DNA of 64,000 nucleotides from Neobacillus jeddahensis (GTDB lineage: Bacteria; Bacillota; Bacilli; Bacillales; Cytobacillaceae). The stretch covers positions 116,835 through 180,834 of the forward strand of contig NZ_CCAS010000002.1 of the NCBI RefSeq assembly GCF_000612625.1. The letters are read 5' to 3'. Shown here piece after piece: positions 11,127-20,676 of this stretch; within the stretch, counting starts at the first letter, position 1; each line of letters opens with the position of its first letter. The position numbers and the translations under genes are program-made. The notes under the pieces are model-generated. The model was given only the letters and a program-made list of their open reading frames with translations, was not told where the DNA came from and did not search any database.

Positions 11127-11148
11127 GCGCTGAATCTCTATTCAGCGC
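11127..11148 (-). other. Intra-operon hairpin between bcd and buk
   Basis: An 8-bp perfect stem GCGCTGAA-N6-TTCAGCGC lies between the bcd stop and the buk start. It has no U-tract on the minus strand, so an mRNA processing or stability element is more likely than a terminator. Confidence 0.45.
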
Positions 11149-11179
11149 TTCGCCGTCTATATGGTAAGTTTTATTTCTT

Positions 11180-12283
11180 TTAACGTGAAATTCGATGGCT
11201 TAAAATATGGTGGCCATTTTGTAGAAATTGACTTCTTGAATTTCGAATTCTTTCAATTCGTTCTTCTGCCATTCGATCCGCAGCAACGTAAGTTGGAATA
11301 CCATCACGTTTGGAAATTTCGATAACCTTTTCAATCGTCGCATACAGCTGTTCCACTTTTTTCATAGCACGCTCTTGATTATATCCGTAAAGCTCATCAG
11401 CCACATTAATGACTCCACCAGCATTTATCACATAATCCGGTGCGTACACGATACCCATCTCATGGATAATATCGCCATGACGAGTATCTTTTAATTGATT
11501 ATTTGCAGAACCTGCAATGACTCTTGCTTTTAATTGCGGAATGGTTACATCATTAATGGTTGCACCTAAAGCACACGGAGCATAAATATCACAATCAACA
11601 CCGTATATTTCATCTGGATCTACAGCACGTGCACCAAATGCCTCTACTGCCCGATTAACAGCCTCTTTGTTAATATCTGTTACAATGAGCTGAGCCCCTT
11701 CTTCATGCAAATACTCGCAAAGTGTATAAGCTACATTTCCAACTCCTTGAACAGCGACCACTTTCCCTTCAAGTGAATCCGTTCCGAAGGCTTCCTTAGC
11801 AGCTGCTTTCATGCCACGGTATACACCAAAAGCTGTTACTGGCGAAGGATTGCCTGATGATCCAAACGCTGGAGAAATTCCCGTAACAAAATCGGTCTCT
11901 TCATGAATTAGATCCATATCTGCAACAGTTGTCCCCACATCTTCTGCTGTAATATAGCGGCCATTCAGCCCTTGAATATAACGGCCAAAGGCTCTAAACA
12001 TTGCTTCATTTTTATCTTTACGCGGATCTCCAATAATAACCGTTTTACCGCCGCCAAGGTTCAAGCCGGCTGCTGCATTTTTATATGTCATCCCTTTCGC
12101 AAGTCGCAGGGCATCTTCAATTGCTGCTTCTTCAGACGCATATGTCCACATACGAGTACCACCCAATGCTGGTCCTAATGTTGTATCGTGAATGGCAATA
12201 ATCGCTTTTAAGCCTGACTGTTTATCTTGACAGAATACCACTTGCTCATAATCATATTTCTCTAAGTATTTAAAAAGTTCCAT
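11180..12283 (-). CDS. bcd: Leucine (branched-chain amino acid) dehydrogenase
   Basis: NAD-dependent oxidative deaminase giving the branched keto acids used by the Bkd complex. It belongs to the Glu/Leu/Phe/Val dehydrogenase family. It shows [10 protein letters not shown], the active-site region [16 protein letters not shown] with the catalytic Lys, and the NAD Rossmann motif [13 protein letters not shown]. An ATG at 12283 is preceded by GAGGAGG at about 8 nt and gives the expected 367 aa. The frame upstream to 12328 is not coding. It lies between ptb and buk as in B. subtilis. Confidence 0.95.
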   Translation of the reverse strand: MELFKYLEKYDYEQVVFCQDKQSGLKAIIAIHDTTLGPALGGTRMWTYASEEAAIEDALRLAKGMTYKNAAAGLNLGGGKTVIIGDPRKDKNEAMFRAFGRYIQGLNGRYITAEDVGTTVADMDLIHEETDFVTGISPAFGSSGNPSPVTAFGVYRGMKAAAKEAFGTDSLEGKVVAVQGVGNVAYTLCEYLHEEGAQLIVTDINKEAVNRAVEAFGARAVDPDEIYGVDCDIYAPCALGATINDVTIPQLKARVIAGSANNQLKDTRHGDIIHEMGIVYAPDYVINAGGVINVADELYGYNQERAMKKVEQLYATIEKVIEISKRDGIPTYVAADRMAEERIERIRNSRSQFLQNGHHILSHRISR

Positions 12284-12312
12284 GTTTATTTTCCTCCTCA
12301 AATTTGAAATAT

Positions 12313-13218
12313 CTATTTTTTTACACAAGATAACGCTAATGCCAAAGAATAAAGCTTGCTTTCAGCAGAATCAGCTCTGGAAGTTAACACAATCGGTGCT
12401 TTTGCTCCAGCTATCACAGCGCCCACCTTTGCCTTAGCAAAATAAATTAATGATTTATACAATACATTTCCAACTTCTATAGTAGGTACCAATAAAATAT
12501 CGGCCTTCCCAGCAACTTCACTTGATATACCTTTATGCTGTGCAGCAAATTGTGAAACGGCATTATCTAAGCCAAGCGGTCCATCCACCATACATTCAGG
12601 TATTTGGCCGCGTTTATTCATCACCGTTAATAAAGCAGCATCAACAGTTGCCTGCATGGCTGGATTAACGACCTCAACTGCTGCGATTGGCGCAACTTTA
12701 GGCATTTCAATTCCAATCGACTTGGCAAGTGCGACTGTATTTTTAATTATTTGCACTTTTTGTTCTAAATCAGGGGCAATATTGATTGCCGCATCAGTAA
12801 TAACGATAAGTTGATCAAAGCCAGGAATTTCAAAAAAAGCAGCATGTGATAAGACATTGCCTGTTCTAAGGCCATATTCCTTATTTAAAACTGTTTTTAA
12901 CAGTACATTGGTCGGAATATTTCCTTTCATTAATACGTTTGCCTCATGTTTTGAAACAGCCTTCACAGCTAATTCTGCCGCTTCGTTAACTGAATCAGTG
13001 TGAATAATTTTTACAAATTCGGGGGTAAGTGGTTCATACTTGTTCATTCCCATGAGTGAAGTAATTTTGTCTTTATCACCGAACAGGATGAAACGAGCAA
13101 GCTTTCGATCTAATGCATCCATTACAGCTTCAATGATTTTATCATCTTCTGCAGCTGCAACGGCAACCGTATAAATTTCTTCTTGGGTTGCTTTATCAAT
13201 TAGTGTATCTAGTAACAA
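12313..13218 (-). CDS. ptb: Phosphate butyryltransferase
   Basis: Phosphotransacetylase-family enzyme exchanging CoA for phosphate on butyryl and branched acyl groups. Typical segments are [27 protein letters not shown] and [19 protein letters not shown]. The open frame reaches an ATG at 13257, but the sigma-54 promoter at 13267-13282 puts the transcript start near 13256. That ATG would then sit at or before +1. An in-frame TTG at 13218 gives 301 aa ([12 protein letters not shown]...), the usual length, and is preferred, though its ribosome site (AGGAGAAAGG) is rather distant. It is the first gene of the bkd operon. Confidence 0.9.
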   Translation of the reverse strand: MLLDTLIDKATQEEIYTVAVAAAEDDKIIEAVMDALDRKLARFILFGDKDKITSLMGMNKYEPLTPEFVKIIHTDSVNEAAELAVKAVSKHEANVLMKGNIPTNVLLKTVLNKEYGLRTGNVLSHAAFFEIPGFDQLIVITDAAINIAPDLEQKVQIIKNTVALAKSIGIEMPKVAPIAAVEVVNPAMQATVDAALLTVMNKRGQIPECMVDGPLGLDNAVSQFAAQHKGISSEVAGKADILLVPTIEVGNVLYKSLIYFAKAKVGAVIAGAKAPIVLTSRADSAESKLYSLALALSCVKK

Positions 13219-13266
13219 GTTGTCTTCAACCCTTTCTCCTATTACTGCAACTCCCATCTAGTAACT

Positions 13267-13282
13267 TGCAAGAATTGTGCCA
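13267..13282 (-). promoter_or_regulatory. Sigma-54 (SigL) promoter of the ptb-bkd operon
   Basis: On the minus strand TGGCAC-N5-TTGCA is an exact match to the -24/-12 consensus. It lies about 50 bp upstream of the preferred ptb start. The adjacent sigma-54 activator gene bkdR agrees with this. Confidence 0.93.
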
Positions 13283-13326
13283 AAGTAATTCTTATGAAAA
13301 CGCTTTATTCACAGTATCAATGGTAC

Positions 13327-13357
13327 GCAATAAATTTCATAGTATGAAATTTATTGC
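13327..13357. promoter_or_regulatory. Perfect 31-bp palindrome, likely BkdR upstream activating site
   Basis: Two perfect 15-nt arms (GCAATAAATTTCATA and its complement) flank a single central base. It lies about 70-100 bp upstream of the predicted sigma-54 transcript start, the usual distance for an enhancer-binding site. It overlaps the last codon and stop codon of bkdR. No U-tract follows on either strand, so it is not a terminator. Confidence 0.75.
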
Positions 13358-15426
13358 AGGCCATTTTTTTCAATATTATATTTATCCAGCTTATAATATA
13401 AATTTCTAACAGACAACCCCAGTTTTTTTGCCGTTACTGTTTTATTCCCATTAACAAACAGTAGTGTTTGTTGAATAATTTTTGATTCGTACTCTTCCAT
13501 CATTTCAGATAAAGATTTTTCCATTGCGATGATTTCACTCGTATGTGCACTCGAAGTCTCAATTTCCAACTTTTTATTTTTTAACTCAGGTAAGTGTTGA
13601 ACATCAATTACTGTTTCATAAAGGTTCATAAATATAATGGCTCTGCCAAGAATATTTTCCAGTTCTCGTACATTCCCGGGCCAATCATAACCCATTAACT
13701 GAAGGATTGCTGCTTGGGAAACTCCTTCTACATTACGGCCATAATCACGATTTATTTTTTGAATCAATCTTTTACTTAAACCAGGAATCTCCTCTTTCCG
13801 CTTTCTTAATGGCGGAATATGGATGGGCATCCGATTTAAACGATAATATAAGTCTTCCCTAAAGGAACCTTTAGCAATACCCTTTTCCAAATTTACGTTG
13901 GTAGCGGCAATGATTCGAACATTGATAGTAATGGGTTTCGTTCCACCGACTCGAATGATTTCTCGCTCTTGCAATACCCGCAATAATTTTGCTTGGGTAT
14001 TCGCAGAAAGTTCACCAATCTCATCCAGAAAAATACTCCCATTATTCGCTTCTTCAAAAAGACCACGCTTTCCTCCTCGCATGGCTCCAGAAAAGGCGCC
14101 TTCTTCGTAGCCAAACAGTTCACTTTCTAACAATGACTCAGAAATGGCTGCACAATTAACTCGAATAAATTTGTTATATTTCCGATCACTAGCATTATGT
14201 ATAGCATGGGCAAACAACTCTTTACCAGTTCCAGATTCGCCGCGCAGGAGAACCGTTGCGGGAGTTTTTGCGCCTAATTTTGCCTGTTCGATGGCTAACA
14301 GCATTTCTTCAGATGTGCCAATAATATCTTCGAAGGTGTACTTTGCCTCGAGGGTCCGAATAATCTGCCTTGCTCGACTTAATTCTCTGCTTAAGGATTT
14401 CATTTCTGACACATCATGAATAACACCAACACTACCTTTTAATTTCCCCTTTACAATAATTGGCGCAACATTCACAACTACTTCCCGTTTGTTTGGCCCC
14501 ACTCTCATAGGTACTCCTCGAACAGCTCTTCTCGTTTGGAGCACTTTCATATGCATGCTTTCGCCCTCTGAAATATCGGCAGTAGCGGGCTTGCCGATCA
14601 CCTGCTCTTGTGTAAGTCCTGTAAGACGCGTATAGGCTGGATTAATTAGGATTCCTCTCCCATGCTCATCAACAACGGAAATTGCATCATCACTCGAATG
14701 AATAATAGCCTGTAGCATCGTTTGGATTTCCTTTAAATCCGTAATCTCCTCGGCCAAGTTAACAACCTCTGTTATATCTTTAAAGACCGCAAAGGCACCC
14801 ATTAATGTTCCATTCTCTTCTATGATGGGAATACGGGTTGTAATGATTTTCCTATCATTAGATAATACCATTTCTTGGTTTGACTCGATTCTTCTTGTTT
14901 CCAAAATGAAAGGGAGCCTGCTTGTTGGAATCACTTTAACTACTGCTTTACCAATTGCCACTTCTTTTTTTACACCCATTATTTCTTCTGCACGTTTGTT
15001 AAACAAAATGACTTTTCCTTTATTATCAATCACGACCATCCCATCATTGGTGGCATTAAAAATCATTTCCTGTTGATAAGAATCATTTTGGTGTTTTGTA
15101 ACGAGTTCTTCTTTTTCTTCCATCAGCTTTGAAACTAAAAAGGCTACACTTCCTGGAATTAATACCGTTTTTTTATTCTTGGCATCGCGGATTTCTTGAA
15201 ATACTTCTGCACTCCCAGTCACTTCAATAATGATATCAATATTTTCGGTTAGAAACGGCTGCCAACTTGTCCCCGTCTTAATACCCTCAGCTTTCGCTAA
15301 TAAAACGCCTGGTGCATCGATGTTTCGATCAATAACAACCTCAACCTGAAGCACTTCAGATTCTTTTAATATTTTTAAGATTGCCGCTCCACCTTGTCCA
15401 GCGCCAACAATCATTACGGTTTGCAT
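13351..15426 (-). CDS. bkdR: Sigma-54-dependent activator of the bkd operon
   Basis: Enhancer-binding protein of 691 aa. An N-terminal Rossmann-like segment ([17 protein letters not shown]) is followed by two PAS domains (about 120-225 and 240-345). An AAA+ sigma-54 interaction domain follows, with Walker A GESGTGKE, the sigma-54 contact loop GAFSGA (usually GAFTGA) and Walker [12 protein letters not shown] Fis-type helix-turn-helix lies at the end ([18 protein letters not shown]). It starts at ATG after AAAAAGGGG. In B. subtilis BkdR activates the bkd operon with SigL, and the promoter and palindrome downstream fit that role here. The signal sensed cannot be told from sequence. Confidence 0.95.
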   Translation of the reverse strand: MQTVMIVGAGQGGAAILKILKESEVLQVEVVIDRNIDAPGVLLAKAEGIKTGTSWQPFLTENIDIIIEVTGSAEVFQEIRDAKNKKTVLIPGSVAFLVSKLMEEKEELVTKHQNDSYQQEMIFNATNDGMVVIDNKGKVILFNKRAEEIMGVKKEVAIGKAVVKVIPTSRLPFILETRRIESNQEMVLSNDRKIITTRIPIIEENGTLMGAFAVFKDITEVVNLAEEITDLKEIQTMLQAIIHSSDDAISVVDEHGRGILINPAYTRLTGLTQEQVIGKPATADISEGESMHMKVLQTRRAVRGVPMRVGPNKREVVVNVAPIIVKGKLKGSVGVIHDVSEMKSLSRELSRARQIIRTLEAKYTFEDIIGTSEEMLLAIEQAKLGAKTPATVLLRGESGTGKELFAHAIHNASDRKYNKFIRVNCAAISESLLESELFGYEEGAFSGAMRGGKRGLFEEANNGSIFLDEIGELSANTQAKLLRVLQEREIIRVGGTKPITINVRIIAATNVNLEKGIAKGSFREDLYYRLNRMPIHIPPLRKRKEEIPGLSKRLIQKINRDYGRNVEGVSQAAILQLMGYDWPGNVRELENILGRAIIFMNLYETVIDVQHLPELKNKKLEIETSSAHTSEIIAMEKSLSEMMEEYESKIIQQTLLFVNGNKTVTAKKLGLSVRNLYYKLDKYNIEKNGLQ

Positions 15427-15626
15427 TTTTTCTACCCCTTTTTAATAAGGAATTTTTATTCATATGTACAAGGATATTCATGCAATTTTATTCATATTTA
15501 ATTTTATATCGAAATCCAGGCCATGACAATTTTCATCTATGTATTAATATTTTTTTGAGCTATAATGGGATAAGAAAAGTAGAAACTATTTTATCTTTTT
15601 AAAATTAGAAATTGGAAGGATTTATT

Positions 15627-15863
15627 ATGATACGGATTATTGCCCTCATCATATTAGTGATTCCAGGTGCGTTAGCAGCCTTGGGAATTAAATTAATGCG
15701 TGATATGACATTCGGAATACTTCAAGCACCGTTTCCCAATTTGGGGCTACAATTTCTCGTCGGATTGATTTTTTTCATCGGAGGACTTGGGTTTGTAGCA
15801 GGGTTTATTTTTCATCGCGATCGTAAAAGGAACAAAGTTCAGACAAAATACAGAAAGTACTAA
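15627..15863 (+). CDS. yqzF: Small membrane protein, DUF2627 (YqzF-like)
   Basis: A 78-aa protein with two predicted membrane helices (residues 2-20 and 37-58) and a basic C-terminal tail (HRDRKRNKVQTKYRKY). The ATG at 15627 follows GGAAGGA at 5 nt. An upstream in-frame TTG is less likely. It lies divergent from bkdR and convergent with the phosphodiesterase gene, as in related bacilli. The family function is unknown. Confidence 0.8.
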   Translation: MIRIIALIILVIPGALAALGIKLMRDMTFGILQAPFPNLGLQFLVGLIFFIGGLGFVAGFIFHRDRKRNKVQTKYRKY

Positions 15864-15888
15864 AGAGACCACTAGCTACGGTCTCTTT
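15862..15888. terminator. Bidirectional terminator between yqzF and the phosphodiesterase gene
   Basis: A 9-bp perfect stem AAAGAGACC / GGTCTCTTT with T-rich flanks lies at the junction of the convergent genes. It overlaps the stop codons of both. Confidence 0.75.
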
Positions 15889-16604
15889 TCATATTGTTTC
15901 CTTATTCGTACTGCTTTAACGGGGTCGTCAGTTATAATGGCAGTACAATTTATATTAAAAAATCTGTGCATATCCATATCCTTGTTCACAGTATAGGGAC
16001 GCACTGCTATCCCACTATCCATTGTATTTATGATAATATTATCTGACATAGCTGAATGCTTCGGATGAATGCCCTTTGCGCGAATCGATTGAGCATAAAT
16101 CCATGGCATATAGATTCCCTCAATAAACAGCGGGGCTGTTTCTATTTCAGGTGCCATCCGGTAACTATCGACGATACTATAGTGATTAAAAGAAGAAATG
16201 ATAATTCTGTCCATCAAATCATATTTCCGGACAAGCCGAATTACCTTTTCTTCCATTCCTTCATAAGGAACGAGCCCGTTTTTTAGTTCAATATTACAGC
16301 GTAACTTGTTTGTATTCATCCATTCTAATACCTCAATTAAGGATGGAACTGGTTCCTTTTTAATTCCTTTTACATTTGCATTTAGTTTTCTAATTTCCTT
16401 GAATAATAAATCTTTTACAAACCCGGTTCCACTCGTTGTTCGATCAACTTTTTCATCATGGATCACCACAATTTCACCGTCTTTTGTTAATTGAACATCG
16501 AGTTCTACCCCATCCGCACCAGCCTTCTCCGCTTCAAGGAAGGCTCCCATGGTATTTTCAGCATAAGAAGCCGAGTATCCGCGATGAGCAAAAATTAATG
16601 TCAT
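15876..16604 (-). CDS. Glycerophosphodiester phosphodiesterase
   Basis: GDPD-family hydrolase releasing glycerol 3-phosphate from glycerophosphodiesters, 242 aa. The N-terminal catalytic motif HRGYSASYAENTMGAF is followed by the metal-binding segment GADGVELDVQLTKDGEIVVIHDE, and YTVNKDMDMH lies near the end. There is no signal peptide, so it is probably cytosolic. The position next to yqzF and spo0A corresponds to B. subtilis yqiK. Confidence 0.92.
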   Translation of the reverse strand: MTLIFAHRGYSASYAENTMGAFLEAEKAGADGVELDVQLTKDGEIVVIHDEKVDRTTSGTGFVKDLLFKEIRKLNANVKGIKKEPVPSLIEVLEWMNTNKLRCNIELKNGLVPYEGMEEKVIRLVRKYDLMDRIIISSFNHYSIVDSYRMAPEIETAPLFIEGIYMPWIYAQSIRAKGIHPKHSAMSDNIIINTMDSGIAVRPYTVNKDMDMHRFFNINCTAIITDDPVKAVRIRKQYEKRP

Positions 16605-16640
16605 ATTTTCACATCCTAACTATGAAATGGAGACTGACAA

Positions 16641-16781
16641 GTGAGACCTTTACAATTATCACCAGAAACCGCCATAATGCTTTCGAAAAAGTTAAATGTT
16701 CCCCTAGAACAGCTTATGCATATGCCCCAGCATATTCTCATTCAAAAATTAATGGAAGTAGAGAAGGGAAAAGACAATTAA
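16641..16781 (+). CDS. YycC-like small protein
   Basis: A 46-aa reading frame starting at GTG (16641) with GGAG 8 nt upstream. It reads MRPLQLSPETAIMLSKKLNV, then PLEQLMHMPQHILIQKL and a charged end EVEKGKDN. This matches, from memory, the YycC-like family of short Bacillus proteins of unknown function. It lies convergent with spo0A and divergent from the phosphodiesterase gene, where B. subtilis has no such gene. The strong ribosome site and family resemblance make it a real gene. Confidence 0.75.
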   Translation: MRPLQLSPETAIMLSKKLNVPLEQLMHMPQHILIQKLMEVEKGKDN

Positions 16782-16803
16782 TACACAAAAAATGCATAAT
16801 AAA

Positions 16804-16834
16804 GTAAAAAGCCTTCATTCACTTTAATGAAGGC
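16804..16834 (-). terminator. spo0A terminator
   Basis: A 9-bp stem GCCTTCATT / AATGAAGGC lies 23 bp after the spo0A stop. On the minus strand it is followed by TTTTTACTTT. Confidence 0.88.
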
Positions 16835-16856
16835 CTCTACTCGTTTACTGATCATT

Positions 16857-17648
16857 TCATGAAGCTTTATGTTCAAGTCGCAATTTATCGGCTACCATAG
16901 CGATAAATTCACTATTGGTAGGCTTAGCTTTAGACATACTCACCGTATAACCGAATAAAGATGAGATTGAATCAATATTGCCTCGGCTCCATGCAACTTC
17001 AATAGCATGGCGGATTGCTCGTTCCACTCGGCTAGCTGTCGTGTTATATTTCTTAGCAATGTCTGGATATAATACCTTCGTGATAGAACCTAGCAGCTCT
17101 ATATCGTTATAGACCATTGAAATAGCTTCACGTAAGTATAAATACCCCTTAATATGTGCTGGTACACCAATTTCATGAATGATGCTTGTTATACTTGCAT
17201 CTAAATTTTTAGGTTTTTGTTCTGACTGAGAACGGTAACTAGTTGTGGTTGACTTTCGTGAAAAGGAATTAGCATTACCACTTACCTGACGAATATGGTT
17301 ACCCAGGTTTTCCATATCAAACGGTTTTAAAATAAAATAGGAGGCACCTAGTTCAACTGCTTTTTTTGTTACATCTTCCTGACCAAAGGCTGTTAGCATA
17401 ATAACATTAGGAAGTGTCCCTTTCTTTAGTTCACGCAGGCGTTCTAGGACTGCCAGCCCGTCTAGATGTGGCATAATAATGTCTAATACCAGAACATCTG
17501 GGTCAGTCGTTGCTAACATATCTAAGCACTCTTGACCATTATGTGCAATTCCTACAACTTCCATATCATCTTGGGACGAGATATAGTCCTCTAATAACCC
17601 AACTAACTCCCTATTATCATCTACAACACACACTTTTATCTTCTTCAA
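16857..17648 (-). CDS. spo0A: Stage 0 sporulation master regulator Spo0A
   Basis: Response regulator of the sporulation phosphorelay. The receiver domain at the N-terminus ([25 protein letters not shown] with the phosphorylated Asp, MLTAFGQ, and the Lys in YFILKPFD) is joined by a linker to the Spo0A-specific effector domain ([40 protein letters not shown]), which binds 0A boxes. The open frame reaches 17669, but a TTG at 17648 with GAGGAGG 8 nt upstream gives 263 aa and aligns with known Spo0A N-termini. A sigma-H promoter overlapping a 0A box lies upstream. Confidence 0.97.
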   Translation of the reverse strand: MKKIKVCVVDDNRELVGLLEDYISSQDDMEVVGIAHNGQECLDMLATTDPDVLVLDIIMPHLDGLAVLERLRELKKGTLPNVIMLTAFGQEDVTKKAVELGASYFILKPFDMENLGNHIRQVSGNANSFSRKSTTTSYRSQSEQKPKNLDASITSIIHEIGVPAHIKGYLYLREAISMVYNDIELLGSITKVLYPDIAKKYNTTASRVERAIRHAIEVAWSRGNIDSISSLFGYTVSMSKAKPTNSEFIAMVADKLRLEHKAS

Positions 17649-17735
17649 TTCCAGTTCCTCCTCATTCAAATCAAAGCTCTATTTTCATCTTTACATTCAA
17701 ATAATCTGGTATCTCTTAATTCTATTCTAAATTAG

Positions 17736-17764
17736 AAATTCGACAATGCAACAAAAATTCCTCT
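17736..17764 (-). promoter_or_regulatory. Sigma-H promoter of spo0A overlapped by a 0A box
   Basis: On the minus strand AGAGGAATT and GTCGAATTT separated by 11 nt match the sigma-H consensus (RNAGGAWWW-N11/12-RNNGAATWW). A perfect 0A box TGTCGAA (17739-17745) covers the -10 element. Autoregulation of spo0A from such a promoter is known in B. subtilis. Confidence 0.85.
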
Positions 17765-17827
17765 GATTTTTTTAATATTTCTTAAATTAGTGATAAAATC
17801 TTATTTTTTCTTTGTTTTCCTCTCCTT

Positions 17828-17875
17828 TTCGACTATATTCGCACATTTCTCAGATTATAGAAGATTATTGTCGAA
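17828..17875. promoter_or_regulatory. Upstream 0A boxes
   Basis: TGTCGAA lies at 17869-17875 on the plus strand and a one-mismatch copy (AGTCGAA on the minus strand) at 17828-17834. Both are 60-140 bp upstream of the sigma-H promoter of spo0A. Confidence 0.6.
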
Positions 17876-17887
17876 AACTCTCTTTTT

Positions 17888-17936
17888 AATAAAATAAGCA
17901 AAATAAGGGTATCCCCCTATTTTGCTTATCTTATTC
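17888..17936 (-). terminator. Long inverted repeat after spoIVB, probable terminator
   Basis: An imperfect stem of about 22 bp (AATAAAATAAGCAAAATA on one arm) begins a few bases after the spoIVB stop. The distal arm is U-rich on the minus strand. Confidence 0.65.
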
Positions 17937-17942
17937 TTCATT

Positions 17943-19232
17943 TTAGCTTGCCTTGTTTTTAGGGGTATCGTATATATTAATTCCAGCTTCATTTAACATC
18001 CATTCAATATGAACCCCATACCCTGAGGTAGGATCGTTAACAAAGACATGGGTAACAGCGCCGATCAGCTTACCATTTTGGATAATCGGACTTCCACTCA
18101 TTCCTTGAACAATCCCTCCTGTCTTTTCAAGGAGTCTTGGGTCGGTTACTTTAATAACCATGCCTTTTGTAGCTGGAAACTTTTGCGGAATTGTGCTGAC
18201 AATTTCGATATCAAATTCTTCTACGCGGTCATCGTTCACGACAGTTAATATTTTTGCCGGTCCTTCTTTTACCTGATGGGATAATGCGATCGGAAGCGGT
18301 TTATCTAATACACCGTTTTTTAAATCTTTATTTAGTTCTCCAAAAATTCCAAACGGGCTATTCTTTTGAATATTTCCTACTATTTCACGATCTGAAGAAA
18401 AGCGAGCAAGTTTTTCGCCTGGGTCGCCATTACTTCCTTTTTCAATGGAGGTAACGGTTGAACGGACAATTTGACCATCTTCAACAACAATCGGCTTTTT
18501 GGTATCCATGTCTGAAATAACATGTCCTAGGGCACCATATTTTTTAGATTGTGGATGGACAAAGGTCATCGTTCCAATTCCAGCTGCTGAATCCCTAATA
18601 TATAAACCAAGTTTATAGGTTTTTTCACCTTTATCTTTTAATGGGGTGAGTTTTGTGGTAAATTTGCCACTTTCTCGACTAATCACCATATCAAGTGATT
18701 TACCATCTTGGCCTGCATTTTGAACAAATGGTGCTACATCTGTCATTTTTTCAATTTTGTTTCCATTAATTTCCGTAATGATATCTCCTATTTTGATCCC
18801 TGCAATTTCACCCGGAGATTTTTTTCCGTTGTCTGTATTAATCAAATGGTGTCCAACTACTAATACGCCTACCGTATTTAACTTTACACCAATTGATTGA
18901 CCGCCAGGAATTACTCGAAAATCTTTTAAAACATGAACATCGACCTTTTTAATGGGGATTCCAGCAAATTCTAATAGCATTTCATTACTGCCCTTTTTAT
19001 TTGCTTTAATGGACACTGCATGTTTTTCCTGATCAAGTGTGATATTGGATTCATGTGAAGCTAAAGTGGCTGATACCGGTGCAGCCTTTTGAACCGTGTA
19101 ATCCTGTCCTTCAAAAACAGTAATTGATTTTGGCATGGCAATGTATTGTTGTATAGGTTGAAAAAAAATCAGGCTAATTAATGAAACAAGGAGAATTCCA
19201 CCAATAATCTTTCTAATTATGTCTAACTTCAA
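17943..19232 (-). CDS. spoIVB: SpoIVB serine peptidase
   Basis: Forespore-made signalling protease (family S55) secreted into the intermembrane space, where it triggers pro-sigma-K processing through SpoIVFA. It has an N-terminal membrane anchor ([19 protein letters not shown]), a PDZ domain near residues 110-200 ([20 protein letters not shown]) and a C-terminal peptidase domain with the nucleophile in [23 protein letters not shown] at 19232 with GAGGAG 9 nt upstream is preferred to the GTG at 19241. It is adjacent to spo0A as in all Bacillus. Confidence 0.96.
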   Translation of the reverse strand: MKLDIIRKIIGGILLVSLISLIFFQPIQQYIAMPKSITVFEGQDYTVQKAAPVSATLASHESNITLDQEKHAVSIKANKKGSNEMLLEFAGIPIKKVDVHVLKDFRVIPGGQSIGVKLNTVGVLVVGHHLINTDNGKKSPGEIAGIKIGDIITEINGNKIEKMTDVAPFVQNAGQDGKSLDMVISRESGKFTTKLTPLKDKGEKTYKLGLYIRDSAAGIGTMTFVHPQSKKYGALGHVISDMDTKKPIVVEDGQIVRSTVTSIEKGSNGDPGEKLARFSSDREIVGNIQKNSPFGIFGELNKDLKNGVLDKPLPIALSHQVKEGPAKILTVVNDDRVEEFDIEIVSTIPQKFPATKGMVIKVTDPRLLEKTGGIVQGMSGSPIIQNGKLIGAVTHVFVNDPTSGYGVHIEWMLNEAGINIYDTPKNKAS

Positions 19233-19332
19233 ATTCTTCACTCTCCTCGCTTCTTTTCATTACTCCAATAAAAATGGCTACACCTTTAATTTTGCCTCCT
19301 TAACAAGCATTTATAACTTCGTTCAATATAAA

Positions 19333-19353
19333 AAAGCTACCCAATTTGGATAG
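19333..19353. repeat. Left copy of a 21-bp direct repeat bounding the amidase insertion
   Basis: The 21 bases ending in CCCAATTTGGATAG are identical to 21391-21411, which form most of the recN terminator. This copy lacks the last stem bases of that hairpin. Confidence 0.85.
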
Positions 19354-19463
19354 GAATAACAATTTGACTTAATATGATTATTTACTTTTTAATCGTGCTT
19401 AATCATAAATACACTATTTTTCTACAGAATAAACCACGCACCTACCATCTTTTACATTAATAT

Positions 19464-19489
19464 GCCCCTATCTCGGCAGAGACAGGGGC
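19464..19489 (-). terminator. Hairpin after the amidase gene
   Basis: An 11-bp stem GCCCCTATCTC / GAGACAGGGGC with one wobble pair lies 10 bp after the amidase stop. The best T-tract (TTTTATT) is on the plus-strand side, so termination of the minus-strand gene is likely but the direction is not fully certain. Confidence 0.6.
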
Positions 19490-19499
19490 TTTTATTCAT

Positions 19500-20474
19500 T
19501 TAAAACATGACTGACCAAGTTTGCGGTCCAACAATACCGTCAGCTGCTAAGCCATGACGAGATTGGTAAGCCTTAACGGCTCTCTCAGTAGCAGGACCAA
19601 AATCACCGTCCGCTGTTACACCTACTGCACGTTGGACACGTTGCACATCTGTGCCCTTGCTGCCTCTTTTTATTGAATGCCCAGGGTAAGGTACCACAGA
19701 TGCCCCTGTAGCAGGCGAGCTTAGCACTTCTGCAAGTTTCGCTAATGTTTCGGGTCCTGCTATTCCATCCACAGATAATCCGTGTCGAGCTTGGAATGCT
19801 TTTGTTGCCACTTCAGTTTCTTCGCCAAAGTCTCCGTCCACTCCATACCTTGGGAGTTTTTCTCCCGCTTTTATTAAATCCTGCTGATACTTTTTAACTG
19901 CTTCACCTGTAGAACCTTTTTTTAATAGGTTGGATGGGGATGACTTTGTTACAGGTTGTACTGGAGTCTGAGCAACTTTTATTCCCTGAACCATTCCAAT
20001 ATAGTCAGACCAGCTAATGCCCCAATCCCCCGCTCTCAAGTGTCGGGGGCAGTTTTTGCCGCTCCAATGATTATGTTGGACAACGTTTGCAATCGGAATA
20101 TTAAACTGCACCATTAATTGTCTTGTTACTTCTGCAGTGTTCTGTACAGCTTTCTTAAAATCTCCATCTGAGTTAACACAGGTTTCAATATGAATGGATA
20201 GCTTATTACCTGGACCATTTTCGCCATCGCCTGCTGCCCACGCGACTTCATCAAACGGAATAGATTGAATGGCTTCATGATCATCGATTTGAAGGTGCCA
20301 AGATGCTGTACGATCATTACCTCTTTCCTGAAGTCGCGCGTGTGCATCTGCATCTGCACCAGGGCTTGGATTATCAGTTTCGTGGATGGTAATGTACTTA
20401 GGAACCATTTTAATTCCTGAACGAGTATCTTTGTTTGACGCAGGAATAAAGCGTTGAACAATATTCATACACAT
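19500..20474 (-). CDS. N-acetylmuramoyl-L-alanine amidase with two peptidoglycan-binding domains
   Basis: Cell-wall hydrolase of the amidase_2 (PGRP-like, zinc) type. The catalytic domain spans about residues 10-150, with the metal ligands in KYITIHETDN and VVQHNHWSGKNCPRH. Two PG_binding_1 repeats follow (LLKKGSTGEAVKKYQQDL...DGDFGEETEVA and IKRGSKGTDVQRVQRAVG...DGDFGPATERA). No signal peptide is visible, which is like phage endolysins and CwlA/XlyA. The ATG at 20474 follows AAAGGAG at 5 nt. The frame upstream to 20540 has no ribosome site. It is not normally found between spoIVB and recN and is part of a small insertion. Confidence 0.88.
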   Translation of the reverse strand: MCMNIVQRFIPASNKDTRSGIKMVPKYITIHETDNPSPGADADAHARLQERGNDRTASWHLQIDDHEAIQSIPFDEVAWAAGDGENGPGNKLSIHIETCVNSDGDFKKAVQNTAEVTRQLMVQFNIPIANVVQHNHWSGKNCPRHLRAGDWGISWSDYIGMVQGIKVAQTPVQPVTKSSPSNLLKKGSTGEAVKKYQQDLIKAGEKLPRYGVDGDFGEETEVATKAFQARHGLSVDGIAGPETLAKLAEVLSSPATGASVVPYPGHSIKRGSKGTDVQRVQRAVGVTADGDFGPATERAVKAYQSRHGLAADGIVGPQTWSVMF

Positions 20475-20582
20475 ATCATCTCCTTTATTATATATATAAT
20501 GAAAATTATTTATTTTTGACATGGACAAATGGGTAAACATTTAATTAGGTCCTGGGCATTTAAACTTCTAGGGGAGTGCAAT

Positions 20583-20611
20583 AAAAAAAGCACCGTCCGG
20601 ATGACAGTGCC
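20583..20611 (-). terminator. Terminator upstream of the amidase gene
   Basis: On the minus strand a stem GGCACTGTC / GACGGTGC is followed by TTTTTTT. It is the second of two tandem terminators after the CBO0543-like gene and insulates the amidase gene. Confidence 0.8.
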
Positions 20612-20639
20612 ATTGTCTAAGCTTTTCATTACCCTTCAA

Positions 20640-20662
20640 TAAAAAAAGAGCCTTGAAGACTC
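20640..20662 (-). terminator. Terminator of the CBO0543-like gene
   Basis: A short stem (GAGTC / GGCTC on the minus strand) is followed by eight T residues, 15 bp after the stop codon. Confidence 0.7.
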
Positions 20663-20676
20663 ATTTTAATTTTTAA

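Noticed and set aside
11127..11148. Hairpin between bcd and buk considered as a terminator
   Set aside because: The minus-strand sequence after the stem is ATTTGCC, not a U-tract, and buk and the genes after it have no other evident promoter.
13327..13357. The 31-bp palindrome considered as the bkdR terminator
   Set aside because: No T-tract follows on the minus strand and the site lies at enhancer distance from the sigma-54 promoter, so a protein-binding site fits better.
16436..16807. A 123-codon plus-strand ORF spanning the glycerophosphodiesterase start and the next gap
   Set aside because: Its first half is antisense to the phosphodiesterase gene and its second half is out of frame with the better supported YycC-like gene at 16641-16781.
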